Shown: positions 8,702 to 18,003, counted from the stretch's first letter. The stretch: 64,000 nucleotides of DNA from Phycisphaeraceae bacterium (GCA_029260595.1 JAJDCY010000010.1:62001-126000), one strand, 5' to 3'. Numbers and translations are program-made. The notes: generated from the letters alone by a model not told the origin.

Positions 8702-9475
8702 TCATGCCGTACGGCTGAGCCGGCCCCGCCGCGGTAGACCGTTCAGATACGCCTGAAGCTTCGAGCCGGCTAACTCTCGCGGCTCGAACCTGAATCGCGT
8801 CTCAAAGATGGCATCAGCGACCGGGTTATCGACGAAATATGAGATCACCGGGTTCGCGGGCGCGGCATCGGCCGACGCGACCAGCTTGCCCGCGAGCAGC
8901 ACCAACGGCCAACCCGGCCCAGTGCCGCCGCCAGGCGACCGGCCCAACTCTTCAAGCCCGAAGGCCTTGATATAAAACTTTGCGTGTTCCGGGTCGACGC
9001 CCATGACCACGCGTGTCACCCCGCTGACGCGTCCGAAGTGGTAGGCGTATCGCGTGAGCTCAAACAGCGCGTCGGCCGACCGCATCATGTGCTCGCGCCG
9101 GTCGGCGAACATGCCCACTTCCATCAGCCGCTCGTCACGGCGCCGCAGCCCGTCGAGTTCGGCCTCGAATACCCGGTCCAGCGGCAAGCCGGCTTCGTTG
9201 TCGACTGCGGCAGTCATCGTCGAGATTGTTACCGGGCCGATCCGCCCCAGGGCGACGGCAGTGTGCGCGTCGGGCTCGGCCTGGTCGCCGTAGAGTTGAT
9301 GGGGATTCGGCGGGATCAGATCGCCGCGACGGTAGGCCTTGTAGACCAGCGACCAGGCGGTGACGACGTCGTCGGCCGTCTCAGCCATGCGGAAGCCCAG
9401 CCCGGTTGTCGGGTGGATATGCACGCTTCGCCGCGGTTTGGCGTGTCGATCTTGTGCATGAATCCCGTCAGACAT
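8702..9475 (-). CDS. FeeM-like N-acyltransferase (GNAT/autoinducer-synthase fold)
   Basis: A 257-residue protein resembling the N-acyl amino acid synthase FeeM and related acyl-homoserine-lactone-synthase-like proteins, which join a fatty acyl chain from acyl-ACP to an amino group. The recognisable pattern is VYKAYRRGDLIPPNPHQLY near residue 50, then DGLRRRDERLMEVGMFA around residues 107-123, where the R..EVG.. stretch corresponds to the conserved core of that fold, and a helix with YHFGRVSGVTRVVMGVDPEHAKFYI. There is no signal peptide or membrane span, so it is probably cytosolic. Family assignment rests on pattern recall and the substrate is unknown. It is divergent from trpB. Confidence 0.68.
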   Translation of the reverse strand: MSDGIHAQDRHAKPRRSVHIHPTTGLGFRMAETADDVVTAWSLVYKAYRRGDLIPPNPHQLYGDQAEPDAHTAVALGRIGPVTISTMTAAVDNEAGLPLDRVFEAELDGLRRRDERLMEVGMFADRREHMMRSADALFELTRYAYHFGRVSGVTRVVMGVDPEHAKFYIKAFGLEELGRSPGGGTGPGWPLVLLAGKLVASADAAPANPVISYFVDNPVADAIFETRFRFEPRELAGSKLQAYLNGLPRRGRLSRTA

Positions 9476-9608
9476 GCGGCGGCACCTTGGGTCCGAGGCG
9501 AACGTGCGAAGCGTATAGCGATAGGCCGGCCACGGCCCGCACCCTCCGGTGTGGTGCCGTAGATTTTTTATCGGTCAAACCCACAAGCTACTTAACAGTC
9601 CGGGGGGC

Positions 9609-9638
9609 TTGATCGGATATAAATCTTGTAAAAATAAT
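9609..9638 (+). promoter_or_regulatory. Candidate sigma-70 type promoter of trpB
   Basis: TTGATC (9609-9614) is followed after 18 bases by AATAAT (9633-9638), in a markedly AT-rich pocket of an otherwise GC-rich sequence. Transcription would start near 9645, about 58 bases ahead of the trpB ATG. Confidence 0.35.
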
Positions 9639-9702
9639 AGATTGCGTGCAATCGAAGCCCCCGTCGAACATCGGTTTCGCGCTCGGTTATCCTACTACCC
9701 GC

Positions 9703-10932
9703 ATGAATACGCAGGATGCCACTCCCACGCCCGTCGACGCTGCCGTGCCCGATCCTCAGGGGCGGTTCGGCCGGTTCGGCGGGACGTACATCCCCGAGAC
9801 GCTGCACGCGGCGGTGGACGGGCTGGCTGAGGCCTATGCCCGAGCTCGCGGTGATGCGGGCTTTCAGCGGCAGCTCGATGGGTACCTCAAGGACTACGTC
9901 GGCCGGCCGACACCGCTGTACTTCGCCGATCGGCTGAGCGAATCGGTGGGTGGGGCTCGCATCTATCTCAAGCGCGAGGACCTGAACCACTCCGGTGCGC
10001 ACAAAATCAACAACGCGCTCGGCCAGGCGCTGCTCGCGGTGCGGATGGGCAAGCGTCGGCTGATCGCGGAGACCGGTGCGGGCCAACACGGTGTCGCGAC
10101 GGCTACGGCGGCTGCGGTGTTGGGTTTGGCTTGCGATGTTTTCATGGGCACCGAGGATATGCGTCGCCAGCGGCCGAACGTGGTGCGGATGGAGTTGCTC
10201 GGTGCCCGAGTCGTTCCGGTCGAGTCGGGCTCGTGCACGCTCAAAGATGCGACGAACGCGGCCATGCGCGACTGGATGGAGTCCAGCGAGCACACGCATT
10301 ACGTGATCGGGTCCGTTGTTGGGCCGCACCCGTTCCCGATGATCGTGCGCGACTTCCAATCGGTGATCGGGCGCGAGTGTCGCGAGCAGTGCATCGATCA
10401 ACTTGGTGGGCTGCCGGACCACCTGGTCGCGTGCGTCGGCGGCGGGTCGAACGCTGCTGGGCTGTTCGCTCCGTTCGTCGGTGATGCGTCGGTGAAAATG
10501 ACCGGTGTCGAGGCGGCCGGGCGCGGGCACAATCCGGGCGATCACGCGGCCTCGATCAGCCACGGGCAACCGGGGGTGTTGCACGGCTCGCTTAGCTATG
10601 TTTTGCAGGATGAGGATGGGCAGACGGCCCCGGTGCACTCGATCTCAGCCGGGCTGGATTACCCCGGCGTCGGCCCCGAGCACGCCTACTGGCACGACAC
10701 CGGCCGCGTGCAGTACGCCGCCGTGACCGACCAACAAGCCCTCGACGCATTCGCCCAACTCACTCGGCTGGAGGGCATCATCCCCGCGCTCGAATCCAGC
10801 CACGCGCTGGCGTACACCCTGACGCTCGCCGCCGAAAATGATCCCAACAAGATCATCGTGATGAACCTCTCCGGCCGAGGCGACAAGGATCTTGATGAGG
10901 TGATTAGGTTGTTGGGGATGGGTGACGGCTAG
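9703..10932 (+). CDS. trpB: Tryptophan synthase beta chain
   Basis: A 409-residue PLP enzyme that condenses indole with serine to make tryptophan. The family opening [15 protein letters not shown], the PLP-lysine motif [15 protein letters not shown], the [16 protein letters not shown] signature and the phosphate-binding [10 protein letters not shown] are intact. The ATG at 9703 gives the standard short N-terminus; an upstream in-frame start would add 19 residues without homology. It stands alone: trpA, trpF and trpC are not in the window. It is convergent with the DUF2071 gene, overlapping it by four bases. Confidence 0.96.
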   Translation: MNTQDATPTPVDAAVPDPQGRFGRFGGTYIPETLHAAVDGLAEAYARARGDAGFQRQLDGYLKDYVGRPTPLYFADRLSESVGGARIYLKREDLNHSGAHKINNALGQALLAVRMGKRRLIAETGAGQHGVATATAAAVLGLACDVFMGTEDMRRQRPNVVRMELLGARVVPVESGSCTLKDATNAAMRDWMESSEHTHYVIGSVVGPHPFPMIVRDFQSVIGRECREQCIDQLGGLPDHLVACVGGGSNAAGLFAPFVGDASVKMTGVEAAGRGHNPGDHAASISHGQPGVLHGSLSYVLQDEDGQTAPVHSISAGLDYPGVGPEHAYWHDTGRVQYAAVTDQQALDAFAQLTRLEGIIPALESSHALAYTLTLAAENDPNKIIVMNLSGRGDKDLDEVIRLLGMGDG

Positions 10933-11765
10933 TGTGGGGCGTCTGCGTTCACCGCTCTTGATTCACTACCTGGCGACGATGGTTGAACCACCGCATGCGG
11001 TGGCAAGCGGATCAGGAACTCAGTGCGGGCGTGTATCAGCACGCTGTAGGGTTTGGCCTGTTCGGCGAACGGTACGAGCCCCATGCGATCGAGCAAATCA
11101 ATTTTCGCCTCGCGAACCCGTCCGGGTGATGCAGACAATCGGTCGTGCCAGACTGAGTACGAACCCAGTTTGGCGTCGCGGCGGGTGTAATACCCGATGA
11201 GGGGGTGGGTGAGCACGACCTCGCCAGTTTCTGGCGTGGGGAATCCAGGGTATTCCACCTCGCGATCGGGCTCATGGATCAGGTCGATCACAGCCGGCGC
11301 CCAGCGACTCTTCGTTACGATGCGATAGGCCGAGTACTTTCCTAGTGAGTCCGATGCACACGCGAACTTGAACCGTCCGTAATGCCACGGAAGTCCCCAT
11401 GCGTACCGAGGGACCACGACGAAGACAGATCCCAGCGTCGTCCCGAAAAACCACACAGCGCGCTCCCCGGTCGCACGGTCGTAGACATAGGCGCGGTAAT
11501 TCGTCTGGCCAAAACGCGATCGGGGGCTGGGGAACGCCGCCGCTCTAAAGTCCTGGTCCTCGAACGGGACCACCGAGACCAAAGCCTTCGATACGCCGTC
11601 AATAACGATGCAATCGAGGTCGAACCGGGGGTGGATGAGCGGGCGGACGAGCGCGGGATCAACCGCGTAGGTAATGATCGCAAAGTGACGGAGCGTAGTT
11701 ACAGCGTCAATCCCGGACGGCGTCGGGCGTTGAAGCATCTCGGGCGTAAAGTGCAGTGGCTCCAT
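10929..11765 (-). CDS. DUF2071 family protein (YqjF-like)
   Basis: A 278-residue soluble protein of the DUF2071 group, which adopts an acetoacetate-decarboxylase-like fold but has no established reaction. The characteristic start is present ([21 protein letters not shown]), followed by [10 protein letters not shown] and the segment [10 protein letters not shown], then GVWFFG-like [10 protein letters not shown]. The C-terminal extension after residue 255 is low in complexity. The gene is convergent with trpB and sits about 100 bp downstream of the gpmI stop on the same strand. No clear ribosome-binding site precedes its ATG. Confidence 0.8.
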   Translation of the reverse strand: MEPLHFTPEMLQRPTPSGIDAVTTLRHFAIITYAVDPALVRPLIHPRFDLDCIVIDGVSKALVSVVPFEDQDFRAAAFPSPRSRFGQTNYRAYVYDRATGERAVWFFGTTLGSVFVVVPRYAWGLPWHYGRFKFACASDSLGKYSAYRIVTKSRWAPAVIDLIHEPDREVEYPGFPTPETGEVVLTHPLIGYYTRRDAKLGSYSVWHDRLSASPGRVREAKIDLLDRMGLVPFAEQAKPYSVLIHARTEFLIRLPPHAVVQPSSPGSESRAVNADAPH

Positions 11766-11862
11766 GACGCGAGCGGGCCTGTGATTGCGATCAGGCCACC
11801 GTTTTGCCGACGGTGCTTGCTTGACGCTGTCAGCGGTTCGAACCTGCGAAGACTCGGTTTGC

Positions 11863-13515
11863 CTACTCGATCAGTGACGTACCGGTCATCGCTTCGGGCT
11901 TTTCCAATCCGAGCAATTCAAGGGTTGTCGGGAACACGTCGGCGAGGCGGCCGTCTTGACGGAGCCTGTTGGTGATGCGCGTGTCGCCGTCGGGGGTGAC
12001 GACGATGCACTCGACGGTGTAGAGCGTGTGGGCCGTGTGGGGGGAGCCGGTGTCGGGGTCGAACATCTGCTCGGCGTTGCCGTGGTCGGCAGTGACGATC
12101 AGTGCGCCGCCGCGAGCGAGGGTCGCGTCGACGATGCGGCCGACGCAGGCATCGACGGTTTCGACGGCTTTGATGGCTGCATCGAGCTTGCCGGTGTGGC
12201 CGACCATGTCGCAGTTGGCGAAGTTGACGAGGATAAAGTCCTCGCACTTGTCGCCGGCATTTAGCCGCTCCAACACCAGGTCGCAGATCTCCGGGGCGCT
12301 CATCTCGGGTTGCAGGTCGTATGTCGGGACTTTCGGTGACTGCGCCATCTTGCGCGACTCGCCGGGGAACGGTTCCTCGCGGTAGTCGTTGAAGAAGAAC
12401 GTCACGTGCGGGAACTTCTCGGTCTCGGCGCAGCGGAACTGGGTCAGCCCGGAGTCGCTGAGCGTCCGTCCCGCGATGTTGGACATCTTCGGCAGTCTGG
12501 GGAACACCACGGCGACCGGAAGCCCTTGCTCATAGGCCGTCATCGTGACGAAGCAGAGGTCCAGTTTGCGCGTCCGGTTGAATCCTTGGGTGCCTGTGTC
12601 GGGCGATGCGGGCACGGCGGCCCAGTCGTCGTCTTCGAGGGCAAACGCCTTGATAATCTCGCGCGGCCGGTCGCCGCGGTAGTTGTAGAAAATCACCGTG
12701 TCGCCGTCTTTGATCCGCCCGGACAGCGCATCGTCGAGGCTCGAACCGATCATCGTTGGCGGGATGAACTCGTCGCCTTGTTGCGAGTCGTTGGCCGGGC
12801 TGTCGTAGTACCGCTGGATCGCCTCGTCCGCCGACGCGGCCCAGGGCAACTCGAGTTTGCGCGCGTGGATCCCGGTGAGGCATGCGTAGGCCTGCTCGAC
12901 GCGCTCCCAGCGGTTGTCGCGGTCCATCGCGTAGTACCGCCCACACACCGTCCCGACACGCCCGACGCCGATCTCGGCGCAGCGGGCCTCGATCTCGGCG
13001 ACGTACTTTTTACCGGTGAACGGTCCGGTGTCGCGGCCGTCGGTGAACAGGTGCAGCGTGACGCGATCGGTGCGGCCGGTGCGCTTAATCAACTCCAGGC
13101 AGGCGTAGAGGTGGGTCATCAATCCGTGGACGCCGGCGTCGGAGGCGATGCCCATGAGGTGGATGTGCGCGTGCTCCGGCTTTGCGTGCTCGACGGCGTC
13201 GAGTAGCAGGCGGTTCTCGAAGAACTCACCGGACTCGATGGATTTTGTTACGCGGACCGAGTCCTGGTCGACGACACGCCCTGCGCCGAGGTTCTGGTGG
13301 CCGACCTCGCTGTTGCCCATCGTGCCGGCGGGCAGCCCAACATCGTTGCTCGAGGTGTGGATCAGCGACCATGGGTACTCGGCGAGCAGCCGGTCGCAGC
13401 GGGGTGTGGCCGCGAGTTTCACGGCGTTGAACGTGTCGTGCTCGGGATTGGGGTTGCGGCCCCACCCGTCGCGAACGATCAGAACGACCGGCCTGAAGCT
13501 ACGATTGCTAGCCAT
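11863..13515 (-). CDS. gpmI: 2,3-bisphosphoglycerate-independent phosphoglycerate mutase
   Basis: A 550-residue enzyme that interconverts 3- and 2-phosphoglycerate in glycolysis using two metal ions and a phosphoserine. The start matches the family (VVLIVRDGWG), the phosphoserine is in GTMGNSEVGHQNLGAG, and the metal-ligand segments VTADHGNAEQM and ANCDMVGHTG are present. AGGAG five bases upstream supports the ATG at 13515 over a start 24 bases earlier. The KLDLCFVTMTAYEQ..PVAVVFPR block is also family-typical. It is a single gene with no glycolytic neighbours except transketolase far downstream. Confidence 0.96.
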   Translation of the reverse strand: MASNRSFRPVVLIVRDGWGRNPNPEHDTFNAVKLAATPRCDRLLAEYPWSLIHTSSNDVGLPAGTMGNSEVGHQNLGAGRVVDQDSVRVTKSIESGEFFENRLLLDAVEHAKPEHAHIHLMGIASDAGVHGLMTHLYACLELIKRTGRTDRVTLHLFTDGRDTGPFTGKKYVAEIEARCAEIGVGRVGTVCGRYYAMDRDNRWERVEQAYACLTGIHARKLELPWAASADEAIQRYYDSPANDSQQGDEFIPPTMIGSSLDDALSGRIKDGDTVIFYNYRGDRPREIIKAFALEDDDWAAVPASPDTGTQGFNRTRKLDLCFVTMTAYEQGLPVAVVFPRLPKMSNIAGRTLSDSGLTQFRCAETEKFPHVTFFFNDYREEPFPGESRKMAQSPKVPTYDLQPEMSAPEICDLVLERLNAGDKCEDFILVNFANCDMVGHTGKLDAAIKAVETVDACVGRIVDATLARGGALIVTADHGNAEQMFDPDTGSPHTAHTLYTVECIVVTPDGDTRITNRLRQDGRLADVFPTTLELLGLEKPEAMTGTSLIE

Positions 13516-13740
13516 GCTGACTCCTGGTGGGGTTGCCATCGGGTGTGGCCCGGTCGCGTGGTTCGCGCGGGCGGTTGGGGCGGCGATTGTAGGCCAACGG
13601 CGATTTCCGGGCGACGCGACCGGGCTCTTGCTGCTCGCGGGGTGATCGGCGTTCGGCCGGGCGGGGGTGGGGGGGTTGCGTTACCATTCGAAACGACGGC
13701 CAACGCCGAACACCGGCAACAAGATTTACGTAAGGAGTCC

Positions 13741-14130
13741 ATGATGAAACGCTGCAGTGTCACGCTCGCCATGCTGTTGTCCGTGATGGGTTTGCTGGGA
13801 GTGGGTGGTTGCCAGACCGGCGATCTCGGTACGACTAACGTGGCCGGGGACATCACGACGATGATCGATGCCTCGCCGGAACAGATCGCGTCAGCCGGTG
13901 AGCGCGTGCTGACCGAGATGAGCTTCCTGGATGTGTCCGGCGTGTCGACGTCGATCGACGGGCGTGTCCGAGCGAAGACCGCGCACGATCAGGCCGTCAC
14001 GATCAAGATCAAGAGCCAGGGCAAGAACATCAGCAAAGTTGCGATCCGCGTCGGGGCGCTCGGCGACGAGGCGACGAGCATGCGCATCCTGGAAGAGCTC
14101 CGCGCCGCGCTGGGTGGGGATGATTCTTAG
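13741..14130 (+). CDS. Small lipoprotein, DUF3568-like
   Basis: A 129-residue exported protein. A basic start and hydrophobic stretch end in the lipobox G-V-G-G-Cys24, so Cys24 should be lipidated and the protein anchored to a membrane. The mature part has an alternating beta pattern (DGRVRAKTAHDQAVTIKIKSQ, then SKVAIRVGALGDEATSMRIL) that fits the DUF3568 family of unknown function. Two ATGs are adjacent at 13741 and 13744; AAGGAG lies only three bases before the first and six before the second, so the second may be used. It precedes tatC by 23 bp and may be cotranscribed. Confidence 0.75.
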   Translation: MMKRCSVTLAMLLSVMGLLGVGGCQTGDLGTTNVAGDITTMIDASPEQIASAGERVLTEMSFLDVSGVSTSIDGRVRAKTAHDQAVTIKIKSQGKNISKVAIRVGALGDEATSMRILEELRAALGGDDS

Positions 14131-14153
14131 CCACCGGGGTCTCGCCGCATCAC

Positions 14154-15194
14154 ATGACCGATACCGAGCCTGCGATCGAATCTCAGAGCGAGGCCGACCC
14201 TCCGGGCGGCCCGGATGTCGAGCGCGGGGGTGGTGCCGAGGGTACGCCGCCGATGATGGCGTTGGGCGAGCACCTCGAGGACCTTCGCCGGCGGTTGATG
14301 TTCGCGATGGCCGGGGTTGCGCTGGTGCTTGCGTTCACGCTGTATCACGGGCGAGCGCTGATCAGTTGGTTGTGCGTGCCGCTGCTTGAGGCGCAGCAGG
14401 CGGCGGGGGTGAGGCCGGGGGCGTACACGCTGTCGCCGATCGCGGGCTTCGCGGCGTACCTCAAGGTCAGCCTGGCCGCGGCTGTGGTGATCGCGTTGCC
14501 CTGGGTGCTGTATCAGGTCTGGCGGTTCATCGAGGGCGGGCTGTACGCCGGGGAGCGCCGTGTGGTCGCGCTGCTGACGCCGTTCAGCGCAGTGATGACC
14601 GCGTTGGGCGTGGCGTTTCTTTATTACGTCATGCTGCCGGTCTGTCTGTGGTTTTTGTTGTCGTTCTCGGCGTCGTTCCCAATGGGGGATCCTGGCGGAA
14701 TTTTAGATACGGTCGCGGCGGTCGATCAGCCGGTGGCTCGGCAATCGGTTCCGCGAGTCGCGACACTGCCGGTGCTGGCGACGGATCCTCCGAGCCCAAC
14801 CGAGGGCCAGGTGTGGCTGCGCGGTCCGCAGCGCGAGTTGTGTGTTTTTCATGGCGGGCAGGTGCGGTCGGTTTCGCTGCAGGCGCGATCATTGCTCAAT
14901 CCGATGATCGAGATCGGCCAGTACCTCGGATTCGCCGCGGCGATGGGCGCGGGGATCGTGATCGCGTTTCAACTGCCAGTCGCGATGGTGATCGCGGGGT
15001 GGGCAGGTGTCGTCGAGGCTCGGCAGTTGAGGCGGTATCGGCGGCACTGCATCGTCGGGTGCTTCGCACTGGGGATGCTACTGACGCCGGCAGACGTGTT
15101 GAGCATGCTGCTGTTGGCCGTGCCGCTTTGGGGGCTATTCGAACTTGGTCTGGTGCTGATGGACCGCGCCGGGAGGCGGGATTCAGTGGGCTGA
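14154..15194 (+). CDS. tatC: Sec-independent protein translocase TatC with enlarged periplasmic loop
   Basis: The core receptor of the Tat pathway that exports folded proteins with twin-arginine signals. At 346 residues it is about 90 longer than ordinary TatC. The conserved N-terminal HLEDLRRRL motif (residues 40-48) precedes the first span, and the loop with PWVLYQVWRFIEGGLYAGERR is standard. Between the third and fourth spans, residues about 176-250 form an inserted hydrophilic, Pro/Thr-rich segment not present in model TatC proteins. A 35-residue acidic, Gly-rich extension precedes the HLEDLR motif. No tatA/tatB gene is adjacent. The 3' end overlaps the convergent DUF423 gene by 12 bases. 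Confidence 0.92.
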   Translation: MTDTEPAIESQSEADPPGGPDVERGGGAEGTPPMMALGEHLEDLRRRLMFAMAGVALVLAFTLYHGRALISWLCVPLLEAQQAAGVRPGAYTLSPIAGFAAYLKVSLAAAVVIALPWVLYQVWRFIEGGLYAGERRVVALLTPFSAVMTALGVAFLYYVMLPVCLWFLLSFSASFPMGDPGGILDTVAAVDQPVARQSVPRVATLPVLATDPPSPTEGQVWLRGPQRELCVFHGGQVRSVSLQARSLLNPMIEIGQYLGFAAAMGAGIVIAFQLPVAMVIAGWAGVVEARQLRRYRRHCIVGCFALGMLLTPADVLSMLLLAVPLWGLFELGLVLMDRAGRRDSVG

Positions 15195-15566
15195 TCGCTC
15201 TGGCCGGAGCGCGGCGAGTGCGAGAAACGCCCAACCTGCCAGGAAGCAGACGCCGCCAATCGGCGTGACCATCCCTAGCCAGCGAGCACCGGTTAGCGCA
15301 AGCAGGTACAGGCTGCCCGAAAAGAAAATGATCCCCGCGCCGAAAAACTTGCCGGCGCGGGTGCAGAGCACGGCGTCGCTCGATGGGATGGCTAGTGCCG
15401 CGGCGAGCATCGCGAGCGCGTGGGTGATGTGATAGCGCGCCGCCAGATCGAATATTTCTAATCGGTCAGGATTGAGTCGTCCGTCCAGGGCGTGTGCGGC
15501 GAAGGTGCCGGCCAAAACAGCTAAAAATCCGAACGCGGCAGCGGTGGCAATGAGTCGGCGTTGCAT
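15183..15566 (-). CDS. DUF423 family membrane protein
   Basis: A 127-residue integral membrane protein with four predicted hydrophobic segments. The family marks are the opening GFLAVLAGTFAAHAL, the motif YHITHALAMLAAAL in the second span, and the C-terminal GARWLGMVTPIGGVCFLAGWAFLAL. Members are small inner-membrane proteins of unknown function, widely conserved (YgdD in E. coli). The gene is convergent with tatC and overlaps it by 12 bases. Confidence 0.92.
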   Translation of the reverse strand: MQRRLIATAAAFGFLAVLAGTFAAHALDGRLNPDRLEIFDLAARYHITHALAMLAAALAIPSSDAVLCTRAGKFFGAGIIFFSGSLYLLALTGARWLGMVTPIGGVCFLAGWAFLALAALRPERSAH

Positions 15567-15604
15567 CGCGACGATGATACTCGCCTGCGATCCACGGATG
15601 TCGG

Positions 15605-16882
15605 CTATCGGCGAGCCGGTCGGTAGGATGCACCGATCGCGAACGTCGCACTCATGATCGCCAGCGCGCCCGGCTCGGGGCTGCTGTTGAGGTCGTAGCC
15701 GATCAGATCGAGTGCGCGCAGGTCGGCAGAACTGATCGAGAAGATCTGTCCGGTGGCAAGGGTCGGGTCGAGGATCCCGAGCAGTTCGCCGGTTAGGCCG
15801 TTGTCCTTCCAGTGGCTGGCTTGCCGCCCATCACCGGTCAGAGCGCCGGTGGACAGCCGCCACTCGTTGGTGGTGTCGTCGAAGACCTCGTCGTTGTCAG
15901 GCACGAGGCTGCGGGTGAACGTTGTGAAGTCAGCCGCGTTGGATGGGTCGGACCCGCCGTCGTTGTCGAATCTGAACAGGTCGAGCACGTGCGGCGAGAC
16001 ATCGGCGGTCTGCGAGTCATCCAATAGCTCATCGATCTCATCGACAACGGAAGTGAAGCCTAAGGCGTGGCCGATCTCGTGTGCGGCGACGGTCTCGAAG
16101 TCCATCGTGCCGGGTGTCACACCATCAGAGTTGTCGTAGTCGAAGCTGAACTGCGTGTTGAATGTGATCGTCGCATCGGTGGCGCCGAACGAAGCATCGA
16201 GGCCGGTGAACCCGATGGCTTTGAGGTTGGCTTTGTTGGCGGACAAGTCACCGTCCAGACCGAACCCGGCGGGCAGTAGCGCGGTGAATTGTGCGGAGGT
16301 CGGCAGCGACGCGACGATCCCGTCGTCGGGCTCGCCGGCCGAATCGGCGACCAGGGCGTTGCGGATCGAGTTGTACCCGGTCGAGAGGATCACCGACGAG
16401 GCCTGGCCGATCACACTTGGGTTGCCCAGGTTCGATAGATCGGCGTCGATATTGATGGTGATTGGATCGCTGATCCACGCTTCCCACATCGCGGCCGCCC
16501 GGTTGAACGCGTCGAGCGCATCGGTGTTTCCCGCGAGCCCGGGTCCTGCGTTGATGGAGATATCGAATGAGCCGAGGTTCGAGCTTTGTGGTGGATTGAG
16601 CGTGAAGCCTGATCCTGAGTCTGGGCCGGACCCCGACGCAGACTCCAACGCGAGCATCGAACTGGATTGGGGTGTGGCTTGCGAGCTGCCTGTCCCGGAT
16701 GCGTTGATTGCGAACGTGCTGTCAAGACGAAAGCCCGTATCGGCTGCGTGATGAACGGGCAGTTCCACCCCGTAGGGTGCCGGCTGTGCGACCGGTGCAT
16801 CAAGCACTCCCGCGATGGCGGTGTGCGGTATCGCCGCGAGTACCGCGGCTGCGCTGACCCTATGAAATGTCCCTACGTCCAT
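15605..16882 (-). CDS. Secreted zinc metalloprotease of the NF038122 type with PEP-CTERM-like tail
   Basis: A 425-residue exported protein. It has a hydrophobic N-terminal signal (VSAAAVLAAIPHTAIAG), a Ser/Gly-rich region, and a metalloprotease domain with the zinc site VAAHEIGHALGF (His268, Glu269, His272). The C-terminus reads SPEPGALAIMSATFAIGASYRPARR, a Pro-Glu-Pro motif, a hydrophobic stretch and an arginine cluster, the layout of PEP-CTERM sorting signals. Such proteins are thought to be processed by an exosortase, which is not encoded in this window. GGAGG six bases before the ATG gives a strong start. Substrate unknown; the NF038122 label is from recall. Confidence 0.82.
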   Translation of the reverse strand: MDVGTFHRVSAAAVLAAIPHTAIAGVLDAPVAQPAPYGVELPVHHAADTGFRLDSTFAINASGTGSSQATPQSSSMLALESASGSGPDSGSGFTLNPPQSSNLGSFDISINAGPGLAGNTDALDAFNRAAAMWEAWISDPITINIDADLSNLGNPSVIGQASSVILSTGYNSIRNALVADSAGEPDDGIVASLPTSAQFTALLPAGFGLDGDLSANKANLKAIGFTGLDASFGATDATITFNTQFSFDYDNSDGVTPGTMDFETVAAHEIGHALGFTSVVDEIDELLDDSQTADVSPHVLDLFRFDNDGGSDPSNAADFTTFTRSLVPDNDEVFDDTTNEWRLSTGALTGDGRQASHWKDNGLTGELLGILDPTLATGQIFSISSADLRALDLIGYDLNSSPEPGALAIMSATFAIGASYRPARR

Positions 16883-17167
16883 GGTTGCCTCCGTGGATGA
16901 TCAAGTTGGCCCAGCCGGATTGAGGCGGCGGTCACGGACGAATTGACGAATTCAGTTGGCGATGGGGCAAGGGTGCTGCGGAGCCGGGAAGGCGCATCCT
17001 GCGGTGGGCGGCGGTGTGATCGATACAACCGCGCCAGTTGGCACCGGACGATGATGGGAGCGGCGAAGTGCTACGGGTTTTGGGTGGTGAGGTTCGTGGC
17101 GTGAAGGCCTGTTCGGCGGCCTGAATCGTCGGTAGAATGAGGGGGATTCTGTAGAGGAGGTATTGCC

Positions 17168-17356
17168 GTGGTACGACCGCGTGACGACGAACGATCAGAC
17201 GTAGGGGTGTGCCCGATCTGCAAGCAGTCGGTTGCGGCGGACCAACCGTTGTTTCCATTTTGCGGGGAGCGTTGTAAGACGATCGACCTGGGCAAGTGGC
17301 TCAAGGGCGATTACATGATCAGCCGAGCGATCGAGCACAGCGATCTGGATGAGTAG
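17168..17356 (+). CDS. yacG: DNA gyrase inhibitor YacG family zinc protein
   Basis: A 62-residue zinc-binding protein. Four cysteines bind zinc: Cys15 and Cys18 (CPIC) and Cys32 and Cys36 (CGERC), followed by the family segment KTIDLGKWLKGDYMIS. In E. coli YacG binds the GyrB C-terminal domain and blocks DNA binding. The GTG start is supported by GGAGG seven bases upstream. The gene is convergent with the fur gene 13 bp away. Confidence 0.9.
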   Translation: MVRPRDDERSDVGVCPICKQSVAADQPLFPFCGERCKTIDLGKWLKGDYMISRAIEHSDLDE

Positions 17357-17369
17357 TAAGCGAGGGCGG

Positions 17370-17885
17370 TCAATCGTCTTGAGCGGCGGGATCGTCGGCG
17401 CGCGATTCCGACGGCGAGATACCGTAGATGACGAAGCGGTGGCTGACCGGGTCGTAGCCGTGCTCGCGGCAGATGCGGTCGCGGACCGGTTCGAGCCAGG
17501 GGCTGGGGATCTCGGTGATGCGGCCAGTCTCGACACACACCAGGTGGCCTTTGGGCTTGCGGCCAAAGCTTAGCTCGTAGTGCGCCTGCTTCGAGTCGAT
17601 CAACAGCTCGGTGATGATCTTGGCGTCCTGCAGGTGTTTGAGCGTGCGGTAGATTGTCGCTTTGCTGACGCGGTGGCCGCCCTGGCGCATTTCAGAGAGC
17701 AACTGGTCGGCTTCGAAAACCTCCTCCTGAGCGAGCACGGTGTCGAGGATCTTGGCGCGTTCGCCGGTGAACTTGAGACCCTGTCGCTTGAGGAACCGCC
17801 TGAAGATCGCACACAGTGGCTCGATCATCGGCTCGTCACCGGACGGGGGTTTGGGCTGGGTGTTGGGCGGCGGCGGTGCGGGCAT
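17370..17885 (-). CDS. Fur-family metalloregulator lacking the structural zinc cysteines
   Basis: A 171-residue transcription regulator. The winged-helix DNA-binding half is normal (KFTGERAKILDTVL, then GHRVSKATIYRTLKHLQDAKII). In the dimerisation half the usual CxxC of the structural zinc site is reduced to one cysteine: Cys117 in HLVCVETG, with Thr where the second Cys would be. The C-terminal pair is also missing (YGISPSES). His102 and His114 of the regulatory metal site remain. Whether it is Fur, Zur or PerR-like cannot be decided. The N-terminus before residue 20 is proline-rich and the ATG at 17828 is an alternative start. No target operon is linked. Confidence 0.85.
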   Translation of the reverse strand: MPAPPPPNTQPKPPSGDEPMIEPLCAIFRRFLKRQGLKFTGERAKILDTVLAQEEVFEADQLLSEMRQGGHRVSKATIYRTLKHLQDAKIITELLIDSKQAHYELSFGRKPKGHLVCVETGRITEIPSPWLEPVRDRICREHGYDPVSHRFVIYGISPSESRADDPAAQDD

Positions 17886-18003
17886 ACGGTGATTCTACCG
17901 GGGTTGAGCGCGGTTGGCAGGTACGCGCGCGTCTTGGCCGGGTAAGCGGCGCGTTGGTATCTTGGCCGGGCGTTCGATGTCCGGTGGTTCGTGGAGTGCA
18001 CCC

